This document shows positions 8,889 to 18,345 of a stretch of 64,000 nucleotides of DNA, in pieces; position 1 is the stretch's first letter; each line of letters begins with the position of its first letter. The stretch comes from Paenibacillus sp. TCA20 (GTDB lineage Bacteria; Bacillota; Bacilli; Paenibacillales; Paenibacillaceae), in contig NZ_BBIW01000003.1 in the NCBI RefSeq assembly GCF_000732325.1, positions 372,001 through 436,000 on the forward strand. The letters run 5' to 3'. Both the position numbers and the translations under genes were made by a program. Below the pieces are notes generated by a model, which saw only the letters and a program-made list of their open reading frames with translations, was not told the DNA's origin and ran no database searches.

Positions 8889-9787
8889 CTAGACCATCCA
8901 TAGAATTGTATATTCAGGATGTCGCCGACTTGATGGCGCGAGAGCTGAGAACCGTTTTTCCTGAAGCTTGGGATATTCCTGAGCATTTAAAAGAATCGAT
9001 GCAGTATTCGCTGATGGCCGGAGGAAAGAGACTTCGCCCAGCGCTTGTAATCGCAGCATGTGAAGCATTTGGCGTGGAGCGGGAAGCCGCTCTGCCCGTT
9101 GCTGCTGCCGTAGAGATGATACATACGTACTCTTTGATTCACGATGATTTGCCCGCCATGGATAATGACGATTATCGCAGGGGACGTTTGACCAATCATA
9201 AGGTATACGGGGAAGCGATGGCTATTCTTGCAGGTGATGCACTCCTCACCCATGCTTTTTACAGCGTGATTCAGGCAGCTCGCAAGTTCAATATTCCGTC
9301 AGATCGCGTACTCACTATTGTGGAGGAGCTCTCTATTCATGCAGGTGCACGAGGTATGGTCGGAGGACAGGTGGCTGATATGGAGGGCGAGCAGGGGATG
9401 ACTTCCTTATCACAGCTTGAATACATTCATCTTCATAAGACGGGCGACCTCATCATCTTCTCCCTCATGGCTGGAGGCAGAATTGGCGGGGCAGATGATG
9501 TACAGCTGGAGGCGCTTCGTTCGTTCGGCAGAGACCTTGGTCTTGCCTTCCAGATTCAGGATGATATTCTCGATCTAATCGGAGATGAGCAGAAGCTGGG
9601 CAAGAAGACACAGAGTGATGTGAACCAGCAAAAAGTAACTTATCCGTTCTTTATAGGTATGGATCAATCCTTGGCTGAGGTGGAGCGGTTAACGTCTTCT
9701 GCAAAAGAAGCGCTGATTACGGGACAGATTCCTGATCCATCTCGACTGCTGGAATTGGCGGATTATTTGATGAAGAGAGATCATTAG
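8885..9787 (+). CDS. ispA: Farnesyl diphosphate synthase family polyprenyl synthetase
   Basis: 300 residues. Both aspartate-rich motifs are present: IHDDLPAMDNDD (about 84-95) and FQIQDDILD (about 224-232), with GGKRLRP near residue 45. The enzyme condenses isopentenyl diphosphate with allylic diphosphates, chiefly to farnesyl diphosphate, for quinone and undecaprenyl synthesis. The GTG start overlaps the xseB stop (GTGA), which suggests translational coupling. dxs follows, so isoprenoid precursor and chain-elongation genes are side by side. Confidence 0.95.
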   Translation: MTRPSIELYIQDVADLMARELRTVFPEAWDIPEHLKESMQYSLMAGGKRLRPALVIAACEAFGVEREAALPVAAAVEMIHTYSLIHDDLPAMDNDDYRRGRLTNHKVYGEAMAILAGDALLTHAFYSVIQAARKFNIPSDRVLTIVEELSIHAGARGMVGGQVADMEGEQGMTSLSQLEYIHLHKTGDLIIFSLMAGGRIGGADDVQLEALRSFGRDLGLAFQIQDDILDLIGDEQKLGKKTQSDVNQQKVTYPFFIGMDQSLAEVERLTSSAKEALITGQIPDPSRLLELADYLMKRDH

Positions 9788-9834
9788 TCGTCAAGCGAAA
9801 GCATAGACATCAATTCACCTCTATCTGGCGAAAT

Positions 9835-9863
9835 TTATGATTTAAAGTGGATTGTGGTATAAT
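9835..9863 (+). promoter_or_regulatory. Candidate promoter for dxs
   Basis: TTATGA-N17-TATAAT with an extended -10 (TGG directly before TATAAT at 9858-9863). It lies in the 133-base gap between ispA and dxs, so dxs probably has its own transcript start. Confidence 0.55.
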
Positions 9864-9920
9864 GTAGGCTATGACAATAACTAATTTACAAAAAATTATG
9901 AAGGAAAGCGGGGGGTTCAC

Positions 9921-11828
9921 GTGCTCCTTCCACAAATTAAGGGACCAAACGATCTGAAAACATTATCTGTGGATGAACTTGTTTCATTATCGGGGGAGAT
10001 TCGTCAGTTCCTGATAGAAACAATTTCTCGTACAGGAGGGCACCTGGCATCCAATTTGGGAGTGGTAGAGCTTACGATCGCCCTGCACTACGCTTATAAT
10101 AGCCCTAAGGATAAAATGATATTTGATGTAGGCCACCAGGCTTACGTTCATAAAATATTGACTGGACGTATGGACAAATTTGACACGCTCAAGAAGTATA
10201 AGGGTCTGTCAGGCTTTGTTAAGCGTAATGAAAGTGAACATGATGTCTGGGAAGCTGGACACAGCAGTACTTCCTTGTCAGCTGCTATGGGAATGGCTTA
10301 TGCAAGGGATCTCAAAGGCGAGGACAACAAGGTTATCGCAATTATTGGGGACGGAGCCCTGACTGGCGGTATGGCTTTTGAAGCGTTGAACCATATCGGA
10401 CATGAACAGAAGAAGCTCATGGTCATTCTGAACGATAATGAGATGTCTATTGCTCCTAACGTTGGAGCAATGCATAACTATTTGAGCAAGATCCGATCGG
10501 ACAGACATTATTTGAAAGCCAAGGATGAAGTTGAGCTTGTATTGCGTAAGATTCCGGCAATCGGCGGTACACTTGCGAAGTCTGCAGGCCGGCTCAAAGA
10601 CAGCTTGAAATATATGATGGTTCCGGGTGTGTTATTTGAAGAACTAGGCTTTACTTATCTAGGACCGGTTGACGGGCATGATATGTCTAAGCTGATCGAG
10701 ACCTTCAGACAGGCGGACAATGTCAATGGCCCGGTATTCGTTCACGTTCTGACCACCAAAGGCAAGGGATATAAACCGGCTGAGGCGGATTCTTTCAAAT
10801 GGCACGGTATTTCGCCGTATAAGATCGAATCAGGACAAGTGCTTAAATCCGTAGGCAATCCCATGTATACCGACGTATTTGGAGAAACACTCATTGAGCT
10901 CGCTAGAGAAGATGAGCGGATCGTCGCTGTTACTCCGGCCATGCCGGGAGGTTCAGGACTCATTCCATTCAGCAAGGAATTCCCTGAACGGATGGTTGAT
11001 GTTGGGATCGCGGAACAGCATGCAGCAACGATGTGTGCAGCGCTGGCAATGGAAGGATTAAAGCCGGTATTTGCAGTTTACTCGACCTTCATGCAGCGTG
11101 CATATGATCAGATCGTCCATGATATTTGCCGACATAATGCGAATGTGATGTTTGCAATTGATCGGGCTGGCTTTGTCGGCTCGGATGGCGAAACGCACCA
11201 AGGTGTTTATGATGTGGCGTTCTTACGTCATATTCCAAATATTGTGGTGATGATGCCGAAGGATGAGAATGAGCTGAGACATATGATGAAGACAGCGCTG
11301 GATTACAATGAGGGTCCAATCGCTTATCGATATCCAAGATTGAATGGATTGGGTGTGCCGCTTGATCCAGAGCTGAAGTCCATTCCGATTGGTTCATGGG
11401 AAACTCTGCGGCAAGGGGAGAATTACGCGATCATTGCAGCTGGACCTATGATTCCAATTGCGGAAGAAGCGGCAGAGCTGCTGAAACGTGAGGGAATGCA
11501 GGTAAGTGTCATTAATGCCAGATTCTTTAAACCACTGGATCAAGAGATGCTGGTATCCTTACATGCGAACGACACGAAAATGATCGTGCTGGAAGAAGCA
11601 TCTGCAGCGGGGAGCCTCGGAAGCAGTATTCTTGAATTCTATTCAGAAGCAGGGCTGTACGACACCAAGATTCACATCATGGGAATCCCGGATGAGTTCA
11701 TCGAGCACGGAAGTGTCAAGGAGCAGCGCGAGGAAGTGGGGCTTACGGTACAGGCGGTTATTGAAGAGATGCGGAAGCTGAAGCTTGAGTTCGCCTATGA
11801 TCTTCCAAAGACCAGCACACCTTCATGA
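9921..11828 (+). CDS. dxs: 1-deoxy-D-xylulose-5-phosphate synthase
   Basis: 635 residues. This thiamine-diphosphate enzyme joins pyruvate and glyceraldehyde 3-phosphate at the first step of the MEP isoprenoid pathway. The ThDP motif [16 protein letters not shown] with a downstream NDNEMSI, the transketolase pyrimidine domain ([24 protein letters not shown]) and the C-terminal domain are all present. GTG start after a G-rich sequence. The length is normal. Confidence 0.96.
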   Translation: MLLPQIKGPNDLKTLSVDELVSLSGEIRQFLIETISRTGGHLASNLGVVELTIALHYAYNSPKDKMIFDVGHQAYVHKILTGRMDKFDTLKKYKGLSGFVKRNESEHDVWEAGHSSTSLSAAMGMAYARDLKGEDNKVIAIIGDGALTGGMAFEALNHIGHEQKKLMVILNDNEMSIAPNVGAMHNYLSKIRSDRHYLKAKDEVELVLRKIPAIGGTLAKSAGRLKDSLKYMMVPGVLFEELGFTYLGPVDGHDMSKLIETFRQADNVNGPVFVHVLTTKGKGYKPAEADSFKWHGISPYKIESGQVLKSVGNPMYTDVFGETLIELAREDERIVAVTPAMPGGSGLIPFSKEFPERMVDVGIAEQHAATMCAALAMEGLKPVFAVYSTFMQRAYDQIVHDICRHNANVMFAIDRAGFVGSDGETHQGVYDVAFLRHIPNIVVMMPKDENELRHMMKTALDYNEGPIAYRYPRLNGLGVPLDPELKSIPIGSWETLRQGENYAIIAAGPMIPIAEEAAELLKREGMQVSVINARFFKPLDQEMLVSLHANDTKMIVLEEASAAGSLGSSILEFYSEAGLYDTKIHIMGIPDEFIEHGSVKEQREEVGLTVQAVIEEMRKLKLEFAYDLPKTSTPS

Positions 11829-11885
11829 TGAATGTGTTTCCGTAAAAATTTAGAAGATGAAATGATATAAACCAAGCCCGAGAAT

Positions 11886-11929
11886 TATAGAGTCCAATAA
11901 GGGCAGTTATGCTCATATTGGGCTCTATA
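11886..11929 (+). other. Stable hairpin in the tlyA leader
   Basis: TATAGAGTCCAATA (11886-11899) pairs with TATTGGGCTCTATA (11916-11929) over 14 positions with one G-T pair and a 16-base loop. No T-run follows, so it is not a classical terminator. It lies 35 bases before tlyA. Confidence 0.6.
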
Positions 11930-11963
11930 GCTATGTGGTTTAATCTACACGACAGGAGAAATT

Positions 11964-12788
11964 ATGTCAGTTCCCAAAGAAAGAATGGATGTCCTGCTGG
12001 TAGAGCAGGGATATTACGAAAGCCGCGAGAAGGCCAAGGCAGCAATTATGGCAGGTCTGGTCTATGCCAATGAAGAACGCATTGAGAAACCAGGAATGAA
12101 AATTCCCCGTGAGGCTGTCATTCGAGTGAAAGGCGCAGTACATCCTTATGTGGGGCGCGGAGGACTTAAGCTGGAAAAAGCAATTCGTCAATTCCATATT
12201 GAGATGAAAGGGCGAACGATGCTTGATATTGGTTCTTCAACAGGCGGGTTTACAGATTGTGCACTGCAGCATGGTGCATCACATGTGTATGCGATCGATG
12301 TAGGTTACAATCAATTGGATTGGTCGCTTCGCAACCATCCACAGGTCACGGTTATGGAAAGAACCAATTTTAGGTATGTGACACCTGAGCATTTGACAGG
12401 TCCTGTACCGGATACCGCGAGCATTGATGTATCCTTCATCTCTTTAAAGATTATACTTCCACCTCTTATTCAGCTGCTTAAGCAGCCGGCTGATATTGTA
12501 GCCTTGATCAAGCCGCAGTTTGAGGCGGGAAGAGAAAAAGTTCCGAAGACAGGGGTTGTCAAAGATCCCAAGGTCCATGCAGAGGTTCTGCGTTCTCTTC
12601 TCGAATACGGAAGTGAGCTTGGCCTGGCATTGTCTGATTTGACATTCTCGCCGATTACAGGTGGAGAAGGAAATATTGAGTTTTTGGCCCATTGGCGTCT
12701 TGGTGGAGAAGATGTGGAATCTGCGGGACCTGATATTGATCATCTGATTGAGGCCGTGGTTAACGAAGCGAGCCATACCTTTCATTGA
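11964..12788 (+). CDS. TlyA family rRNA methyltransferase (YqxC-like)
   Basis: 274 residues. An N-terminal S4 RNA-binding domain (about 5-65; ERMDVLLVEQGYYESREKA) is joined to an FtsJ-type SAM-dependent methyltransferase (about 85-250; MLDIGSSTGGFTDCALQHGA, AIDVGYNQLDW, DVSFISLKIILPPL). TlyA enzymes 2'-O-methylate rRNA. The gene lies upstream of argR and recN, as in B. subtilis. CAGGAGAAATT precedes the ATG. Confidence 0.93.
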   Translation: MSVPKERMDVLLVEQGYYESREKAKAAIMAGLVYANEERIEKPGMKIPREAVIRVKGAVHPYVGRGGLKLEKAIRQFHIEMKGRTMLDIGSSTGGFTDCALQHGASHVYAIDVGYNQLDWSLRNHPQVTVMERTNFRYVTPEHLTGPVPDTASIDVSFISLKIILPPLIQLLKQPADIVALIKPQFEAGREKVPKTGVVKDPKVHAEVLRSLLEYGSELGLALSDLTFSPITGGEGNIEFLAHWRLGGEDVESAGPDIDHLIEAVVNEASHTFH

Positions 12789-12817
12789 AACTCATCTTTT
12801 TTAGATGGGTTTCTTTT
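12787..12817 (+). terminator. Terminator after tlyA
   Basis: GAAACTCATC (12787-12796) pairs with GATGGGTTTC (12804-12813), loop TTTTTTA, followed by TTTT. The stem begins inside the tlyA stop codon. Confidence 0.65.
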
Positions 12818-12906
12818 GCTGGATTCATAAAACCAGCGCATTTCCTAAATTCACAAGAGGATATTTTTTCTGGTTAACGAATATCTCCTTGTGAGAGGTG
12901 AGATGG

Positions 12907-13392
12907 ATGGAAGGCCAATATGATAAATTTGTTATCGCTTTTCTCGGGATCATTATTGTATTCTGGGTGTTGTATGGCATTCGCAGATGGCTTCAGGAGC
13001 CGGTTCCTGAACAGCTGCCAGAGCTTGTACTCAATGAAGAAATTCAAGAGCATCCCGCACTCGAAATTTTGGAAAGAGAAGGTTATGAGGTCATTGGAGG
13101 AAGACTTAAAGTCCCGCTGACCTTCCAGGTAGATAAACAGACTCTGTACAGCCGGCTGTTCATTGATTACGTGGCAGAGAAAGAAGATGAGGTGTTCATT
13201 GTGAAGACCTCGAGAAGCCGGATGCCGCAGGAATGGACAGGCTCTGGACTTAGAGACCGCCTGCTGCCCTATTTGCTGCTGTACCCGAACTGTAACGGTT
13301 TACTGTATGTAGATACGGACGATAATAACTTGAAGCTAATCACGCTTATAGATGAAGATGATTATATTTGGGAGCATGAAGACGAATATTAA
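12907..13392 (+). CDS. Unrecognised membrane-anchored protein
   Basis: 161 residues from the ATG at 12907 (MEGQYDKFV), 6 bases after GAGGTG. One membrane segment (about 6-26) is followed by a soluble domain of about 130 residues. I do not recognise the family. The core order LFIDYVAEKEDEVFIVKTSR, then LRDRLLPYLLLYP, vaguely recalls the DY...V-x-KT and QxxxY elements of RecB-like nucleases, but the aspartate normally just before the catalytic lysine is absent, so activity is not implied. It sits between tlyA and argR after a terminator, and its leader contains an imperfect inverted repeat (12852-12892). Confidence 0.8.
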   Translation: MEGQYDKFVIAFLGIIIVFWVLYGIRRWLQEPVPEQLPELVLNEEIQEHPALEILEREGYEVIGGRLKVPLTFQVDKQTLYSRLFIDYVAEKEDEVFIVKTSRSRMPQEWTGSGLRDRLLPYLLLYPNCNGLLYVDTDDNNLKLITLIDEDDYIWEHEDEY

Positions 13393-13417
13393 TTTATAGC
13401 ATTGGATGGAGGCAAGT

Positions 13418-13867
13418 ATGAAGGGACAACGACACATCAAAATCAGGGAAATAATTAGTCAAAATGACATTGAGACTCAGGATGACCTTGTCGAGGCATT
13501 ACGGCAGGCAGGTTATCAGGTAACTCAGGCAACTGTATCTCGTGATATTAAGGAATTGCTGCTCATAAAAATTCCGACCGACGATGGAAGGTATAAATAT
13601 TCACTCCCTACGGACCAGAGATATAACCCAGGACAAAAATTGAAACGGGCCCTGGTTGATAATTTTCTCAGCGTCGATTATACGACAAATCTGGTGGTCA
13701 TGAAGTTTTTGCCAGGCACGGCCAATTCGGTGGCCGCACTTCTTGACAGCATTGAGTGGCCGGAAATTATGGGTACGATCAGCGGTGATGATACCATCCT
13801 GGTAATATGCAGAAATGAAGAGAACAGCAAGACGGTTATCAATCAAATCATGAGTTACATTTCTTAA
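13418..13867 (+). CDS. argR: Arginine repressor ArgR/AhrC
   Basis: 149 residues. The N-terminal winged helix contains [11 protein letters not shown] (about 43-53). The C-terminal oligomerisation and arginine-binding domain contains [12 protein letters not shown] and [12 protein letters not shown] with its acidic pair. It represses arginine biosynthesis and activates catabolism when arginine is present. GGAGG stands 5 bases before the ATG at 13418. Location immediately before recN is conserved across Bacillota. Confidence 0.95.
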   Translation: MKGQRHIKIREIISQNDIETQDDLVEALRQAGYQVTQATVSRDIKELLLIKIPTDDGRYKYSLPTDQRYNPGQKLKRALVDNFLSVDYTTNLVVMKFLPGTANSVAALLDSIEWPEIMGTISGDDTILVICRNEENSKTVINQIMSYIS

Positions 13868-13888
13868 TCAAAATTTCAAAAAAACAGA

Positions 13889-13902
13889 CGAACGTATGTT
13901 TC
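13889..13902 (+). promoter_or_regulatory. LexA (SOS) operator upstream of recN
   Basis: CGAACGTATGTTTC matches the Gram-positive SOS box consensus CGAACRNRYGTTYC at every defined position. It lies 106 bases before the recN start and 21 after the argR stop, so recN should be DNA-damage inducible and separately transcribed. A possible -10 (TATACA) lies downstream at about 13927. Confidence 0.9.
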
Positions 13903-14008
13903 TTTTTGGTGAGAAATAGTGTAAAGTATACATCGAAGATGAAAATAGCAACAGGTGTTCCCTTCCCTGTAGAAGGGCTGCCACAGTTATCATTGGAGGT
14001 GTTGGAAC

Positions 14009-15730
14009 ATGCTTTCCACATTATCAATCCGAAATTTAGCCGTTATTGAAGCAGTTGATGTACATTTTCATTCAGGATTTCACGTGTTGACCGGGGAGAC
14101 GGGCGCAGGTAAATCAATTATTATAGATGCTTTGGGACTGATTGCAGGAGGACGAGGCTCCGCAGATTTAATCCGCTATGGCTGTGACAAGGCCGAGATG
14201 GAGGCCTTATTTGAGCTTTCTGCTCATCACCCCGTATGGAACACGCTTACCGAGCTCGGAATACAGGCGGAGCCGGATGAACATCTGGTTATTCGCCGTG
14301 AGCTTACAGTTTCCGGTAAGAGCGTATCCCGGATCAATGGTCAGCTCGTGAATCTGACAATGCTTCGCGAAATCGGAGAACAATTAATTAATATCCATGG
14401 ACAGCATGAGCACCAGAGTTTACTTAGAGCAGAGAAGCATTTAGGTCTGCTCGATACATACGGAGAAACGATCATTCGACCCATCAAGATAAAGTATAGT
14501 GAGCAATACAGAGCTTTTGTCAAAGTAGAGAAGGAGCTTAGACAGCTTCAGGAATCCAGTCAAAAAGCATATCAAATGCTTGATATGTATCGATTTCAGC
14601 TGGAAGAAATTGCAGCTGCGAGCCTTGTTCCCGGTGAAGATGAATCCCTCGCCGAAGAAAGGGTCAAACTATCTCATAGCGAAAAGATGATGGATTCGGT
14701 ATCAGGTGCGTATGAGCTGCTTCATGGTTCACAGGGACTCGAAGCCGTGAGCTACGCGATCTCGAAGCTCGAAGATATTAATGAATATGATCACAAAGGT
14801 ATTCATCCCATACTGGAACAGCTTCAATCTGCATTTTATCAACTGGAGGATGCGGCATTTCAGCTGCGGAGCTACCGGGATGGGATCGAATTTAATCCTG
14901 TTCGGTTATCGGAGGTCGAAGAGCGCCTTAATATGATTACCGGATTGAAGCGTAAATATGGTGAAAGTGTAGAATCCATACTTCAGTATTATGTTCAGAT
15001 TGAACGGGAAACCGATCATTTGGAAAATAAAGATGAACGCTTAGAGAAACTGCTTGCAGAGCGTAATCAATTATTAGAGGGATTATTGGAAACTGCAGAA
15101 GAGATGAGTGAGGCACGCAAAATTTGTGCTGAAGAGCTGTCCAATCAGGTGGAGCGTGAGCTCAAGGATCTGCAAATGGAGCGAACTACAATGCGTGCCC
15201 AGATTTCCATTATGGAAGATCCTAAGGGTGTGGAGTGGAAAGGGAAGCGCATTCGAATAACCAAGCATGGAATAGACAATGTAGAGTTTCTCATTTCAGC
15301 TAACCCTGGAGAGCCCCTAAGACCATTAGGCAAAATTGCATCCGGAGGTGAAATGTCGCGTATTATGCTGGCTCTAAAAAGCATATTTGCACGCCACGAT
15401 CAAATACCGGTTCTCATATTTGATGAAGTTGATACAGGTGTCAGCGGCAGGGCAGCTCAGTCGATTGCTGAGAAATTGTTTATTTTGTCCTCAACATGCC
15501 AAGTGTTCTCAATAACACATTTACCTCAAGTTGCATGTATGGCAGATCATCAATATCTCATTGAGAAGAATGTCCACGATGAACGGACAATGACGCAGGT
15601 CGAGTCCTTATCAGAACAGGGCAGAGTGACAGAGCTTGCCCGTATGCTGGGCGGTGTTGAAATTACAGAAAAGACATTGCATCATGCTCAAGAAATGCTG
15701 AAACTTGCTGAAGCCAAAAAAGGGGCATAA
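14009..15730 (+). CDS. recN: DNA repair protein RecN
   Basis: 573 residues, SMC-like ATPase for double-strand break repair. Walker A TGETGAGKSI lies at about 28-37. A long coiled coil (about 150-400) leads to the signature ASGGEMSRIMLALK and Walker B VLIFDEVDTGVSG at about 470. QVFSITHLPQVA, the H-loop region, follows. Length and motif order are normal. ATTGGAGG precedes the ATG. The LexA box upstream gives its regulation. Confidence 0.97.
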   Translation: MLSTLSIRNLAVIEAVDVHFHSGFHVLTGETGAGKSIIIDALGLIAGGRGSADLIRYGCDKAEMEALFELSAHHPVWNTLTELGIQAEPDEHLVIRRELTVSGKSVSRINGQLVNLTMLREIGEQLINIHGQHEHQSLLRAEKHLGLLDTYGETIIRPIKIKYSEQYRAFVKVEKELRQLQESSQKAYQMLDMYRFQLEEIAAASLVPGEDESLAEERVKLSHSEKMMDSVSGAYELLHGSQGLEAVSYAISKLEDINEYDHKGIHPILEQLQSAFYQLEDAAFQLRSYRDGIEFNPVRLSEVEERLNMITGLKRKYGESVESILQYYVQIERETDHLENKDERLEKLLAERNQLLEGLLETAEEMSEARKICAEELSNQVERELKDLQMERTTMRAQISIMEDPKGVEWKGKRIRITKHGIDNVEFLISANPGEPLRPLGKIASGGEMSRIMLALKSIFARHDQIPVLIFDEVDTGVSGRAAQSIAEKLFILSSTCQVFSITHLPQVACMADHQYLIEKNVHDERTMTQVESLSEQGRVTELARMLGGVEITEKTLHHAQEMLKLAEAKKGA

Positions 15731-15849
15731 CTGCTGTACGGAACAATGATTGACAGTAATAAAAGGACCTGGCCAAGGTTATGTTATAGTTACGCAATTG
15801 GCGACCACCTTTCGTCAAGCGAACGAAGCAAAGGGAGCGTGACAGCCAC

Positions 15850-17190
15850 TTGAAGCCTAGCCTTGGAAAGAAACTAATCGGTCTTATTGTTGTCTTCTCT
15901 ATCTGTCTTATTGGACAGACCCTATTGCCCGTATTTAGTTACGCATCTTTGCCGGATGAGCTTCATCTGTTTGCCGGACGCGAAACGGATCTTAAAGTAG
16001 CAGCTCCAGTCGATGCAAGTGTGTCTGAACATCCTGAAGTTCTGCAAGTCAATCTCAGTAAGAATGGCGGCGGTCTTAAGGATGAATCCAAGTCCCACTC
16101 TGTTCATCTGTATCCGCAGCGTGAAGGTGCGACCAAGCTTACTTGGAAGCTATTTGGCAAAATTCCGTTCAAAACAACGGATGTCACGGTCGTTCCTGAT
16201 CTCAAGGTTGTGCCAGGCGGCCAAACTATTGGTGTCAAAGTAAAATCAGCAGGGATATTAGTGGTGGGTCATCATTTGGTTCATTCCGCTAATAAGACAC
16301 CGATATCTCCTGGAGAAACCGCGGGTATTAAGCTCGGTGATTTGATTACCCATATGAATGGAAAATCGTTAACTGGGGTCAATGGAGTGGCAGATGCAGT
16401 TCTTGAAGCTGGGAAGTCTAAGAAGCCTATTGAGATTACGCTAACTCGTCAAGGAAAAGTGTTGAAGACCAAGCTTACACCAGCATTTGACGAAGAAGAT
16501 CAGGTATGGCGGCTTGGACTCTACATTAGAGATTCAGCAGCTGGTGTAGGGACTTTAACCTTCTATGCTCCCGATCAAGGTGTGTATGGAGCATTAGGTC
16601 ACGTAATTACGGACATGAACACACAAACTCCGATTGTTGTGGGTAGTGGAGAGATTGTCCAATCCAATGTTACCTCGATATCCAAGAGTGAATCTGGAGA
16701 TCCTGGAGAGAAGAGAGCTCATTTCTATAAAGAGAGCAAGATTCTCGGTAACATTGAGCGCAATACTCATTTTGGTATTTTTGGCAAAATGTCAGATAAT
16801 CCAGAGCACAGCCTATATGGTAAACCGATTCCTGTTGCCTTTGCTCATGAAGTGAAAGAAGGTCCAGCAGAAATTCTTACTGTTGTCGACGGGCAGAAGG
16901 TTGAACGCTTTACAGTCGATATCGTTCATGTATCAGATCAGTCGCAGCCGGCAACCAAAGGGATGGTTATTCGAATTACAGATAAACGTCTCATTAACAA
17001 AACAGGTGGGATTGTTCAAGGCATGAGTGGAAGCCCGATTGTGCAGAATGGGAAATTGATTGGCGCGGTTACTCACGTGTTCGTGAACGACCCAACGTCA
17101 GGATATGGGTGTTTTATTGAATGGATGCTGCAGGATGCTGGTGTGGTCATTCCTCAGAAAAAACAAACAACGAATCTTAAGGCCAGTTAG
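15850..17190 (+). CDS. spoIVB: SpoIVB serine peptidase (stage IV signalling protease)
   Basis: 446 residues with a TTG start after AAAGGGAG. An N-terminal signal anchor (about 8-31) is followed by a PDZ domain (about 120-210; AGIKLGDLITHMNG) and an S55 peptidase domain. The expected catalytic serine is in QGMSGSPIVQNG, Ser393 by count; a conserved GALGHVITD supplies the likely histidine. SpoIVB is secreted from the forespore and cleaves SpoIVFA to trigger sigma-K activation. It lies directly before spo0A as in B. subtilis. Confidence 0.96.
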   Translation: MKPSLGKKLIGLIVVFSICLIGQTLLPVFSYASLPDELHLFAGRETDLKVAAPVDASVSEHPEVLQVNLSKNGGGLKDESKSHSVHLYPQREGATKLTWKLFGKIPFKTTDVTVVPDLKVVPGGQTIGVKVKSAGILVVGHHLVHSANKTPISPGETAGIKLGDLITHMNGKSLTGVNGVADAVLEAGKSKKPIEITLTRQGKVLKTKLTPAFDEEDQVWRLGLYIRDSAAGVGTLTFYAPDQGVYGALGHVITDMNTQTPIVVGSGEIVQSNVTSISKSESGDPGEKRAHFYKESKILGNIERNTHFGIFGKMSDNPEHSLYGKPIPVAFAHEVKEGPAEILTVVDGQKVERFTVDIVHVSDQSQPATKGMVIRITDKRLINKTGGIVQGMSGSPIVQNGKLIGAVTHVFVNDPTSGYGCFIEWMLQDAGVVIPQKKQTTNLKAS

Positions 17191-17207
17191 AGCCTTAAGA
17201 TTTTTTT
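17174..17207 (+). terminator. Terminator overlapping the end of spoIVB
   Basis: ATCTTAAGG (17174-17182) pairs perfectly with CCTTAAGAT (17193-17201), and a T7 run (17201-17207) follows. The spoIVB stop codon lies in the loop. The last bases of the T-run overlap a 0A-box. Confidence 0.85.
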
Positions 17208-17213
17208 GTCGAA
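17207..17213 (+). promoter_or_regulatory. 0A-box (distal) upstream of spo0A
   Basis: TGTCGAA, a full match to the core Spo0A binding sequence, 93 bases upstream of the sigma-H -35 and abutting the spoIVB terminator. Confidence 0.65.
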
Positions 17214-17292
17214 ATAATAAGAACTTCATCATAAATTGAAATAAAATAAAATATTATAAATCAACGCATATAAAAAATAAAGAAAAATAATT

Positions 17293-17299
17293 TTCGACA
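17293..17299 (-). promoter_or_regulatory. 0A-box adjoining the spo0A promoter -35
   Basis: TTCGACA on the plus strand, the exact reverse complement of TGTCGAA, ending one base before the sigma-H -35 element. Confidence 0.8.
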
Positions 17300-17328
17300 G
17301 AAGGATTTTCCTCCCCTATGTCGAAAAT
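17300..17328 (+). promoter_or_regulatory. Sigma-H promoter of spo0A with a 0A-box in its -10
   Basis: GAAGGATTT (17300-17308) is a full match to the sigma-H -35 RNAGGAWWW. After 11 bases GTCGAAAAT (17320-17328) matches RNNGAATWW at 8 of 9 positions. The 0A-box TGTCGAA (17319-17325) lies across the -10. This fits Spo0A-dependent autoregulation of a sigma-H promoter, as known for B. subtilis spo0A. Confidence 0.8.
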
Positions 17329-17381
17329 CTAAAGAGGTAAGGGAATGACAAATCAATAATCGTCTAAGGGAGGAAATACAC

Positions 17382-18191
17382 TTGCAAAAAATCGAAGTAT
17401 TATTGGCTGATGATAACAGAGAGTTCACGAATCTGCTGGCTGAATATATATCGGAGCAAGAGGATATGGAGGTAACGGGAATCGCTTATAATGGCGAGGA
17501 AGTTCTTCAGCTGCTTAGTGACGGAAGAACCGTTCCTGACGTTTTGATACTTGATATTATTATGCCGCATTTGGATGGCCTTGGTGTTCTGGAGCGTTTG
17601 CGCGAGATGGATTTGTCACCGCAGCCTAAAGTGATTATGTTAACTGCATTTGGTCAGGAGAACATAACGCAAAGAGCTGTTCAATTAGGAGCTTCGTATT
17701 ACATTTTGAAACCATTTGATATGGAAGTGTTGGCAAATCGTGTTCGTCAGCTCATTGGTACTCAAACCATTACAAGCAGCAGCTCACAAGTAATCTCCTC
17801 CTCCAACAAGTCAAATGTCGTTCCAATCGGAAAAACAAAAAATCTGGATGCAAGCATTACATCGATTATTCATGAGATTGGTGTGCCTGCTCACATCAAA
17901 GGCTATCAGTATTTGCGTGAAGCGATTACGATGGTTTACAACAACATCGAGATCTTGGGCGCAATTACCAAAACATTGTATCCTGCGATCGCTGAGAAAT
18001 TTAAAACAACACCATCCCGAGTCGAGCGAGCTATACGTCATGCGATTGAAGTCGCTTGGACAAGAGGGAATATTGATTCCATAAGTCATTTATTTGGTTA
18101 CACCATCAACATCAGCAAATCCAAGCCAACGAACAGCGAATTCATTGCGATGGTAGCGGATAAGCTGAGAATCGAACATAAAGTGTCTTGA
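17382..18191 (+). CDS. spo0A: Sporulation master regulator Spo0A
   Basis: 269 residues with a TTG start 7 bases after AAGGGAGG. The N-terminal receiver domain (about 1-125) has the acidic pair LADDNREF, the phospho-acceptor in [13 protein letters not shown] (Asp58 by count), MLTAFGQE and YILKPFD. A Ser/Asn-rich linker (about 128-152) leads to the Spo0A DNA-binding domain (about 155-269) with the recognition helix region [17 protein letters not shown]. When phosphorylated by the phosphorelay it binds 0A-boxes and starts sporulation. Terminator and 0A-boxes upstream indicate its own transcript. Confidence 0.98.
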   Translation: MQKIEVLLADDNREFTNLLAEYISEQEDMEVTGIAYNGEEVLQLLSDGRTVPDVLILDIIMPHLDGLGVLERLREMDLSPQPKVIMLTAFGQENITQRAVQLGASYYILKPFDMEVLANRVRQLIGTQTITSSSSQVISSSNKSNVVPIGKTKNLDASITSIIHEIGVPAHIKGYQYLREAITMVYNNIEILGAITKTLYPAIAEKFKTTPSRVERAIRHAIEVAWTRGNIDSISHLFGYTINISKSKPTNSEFIAMVADKLRIEHKVS

Positions 18192-18345
18192 AAGGATAAA
18201 GATAGATAAATAAGCAGTGCATATGATCTGTTATGGTTTTCCTTGTCCTGAGATAGACGTAAATGAATAAATATACATGCGCTTGCCGAAATTGGAGGTA
18301 GGCGCTTTTTCTAGGGAAAAGACACAGGGGAGCGAGGGTACGCTG

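Noticed and set aside
15756..15786. Possible sigma-F promoter before spoIVB (GTAAT with GGTTATGTTA)
   Set aside because: The -10 matches 9 of 10 positions, but no -35 is at the right distance and the nearby TTGACA has no suitably spaced -10. Too weak to list, although spoIVB is a forespore gene in B. subtilis.
18277..18345. Upstream extension of the membrane zinc-ribbon gene
   Set aside because: In-frame but without an RBS at its start, and it contains a GCGC-type hairpin with a T-run that looks like a weak spo0A terminator. The ATG at 18346 is better.
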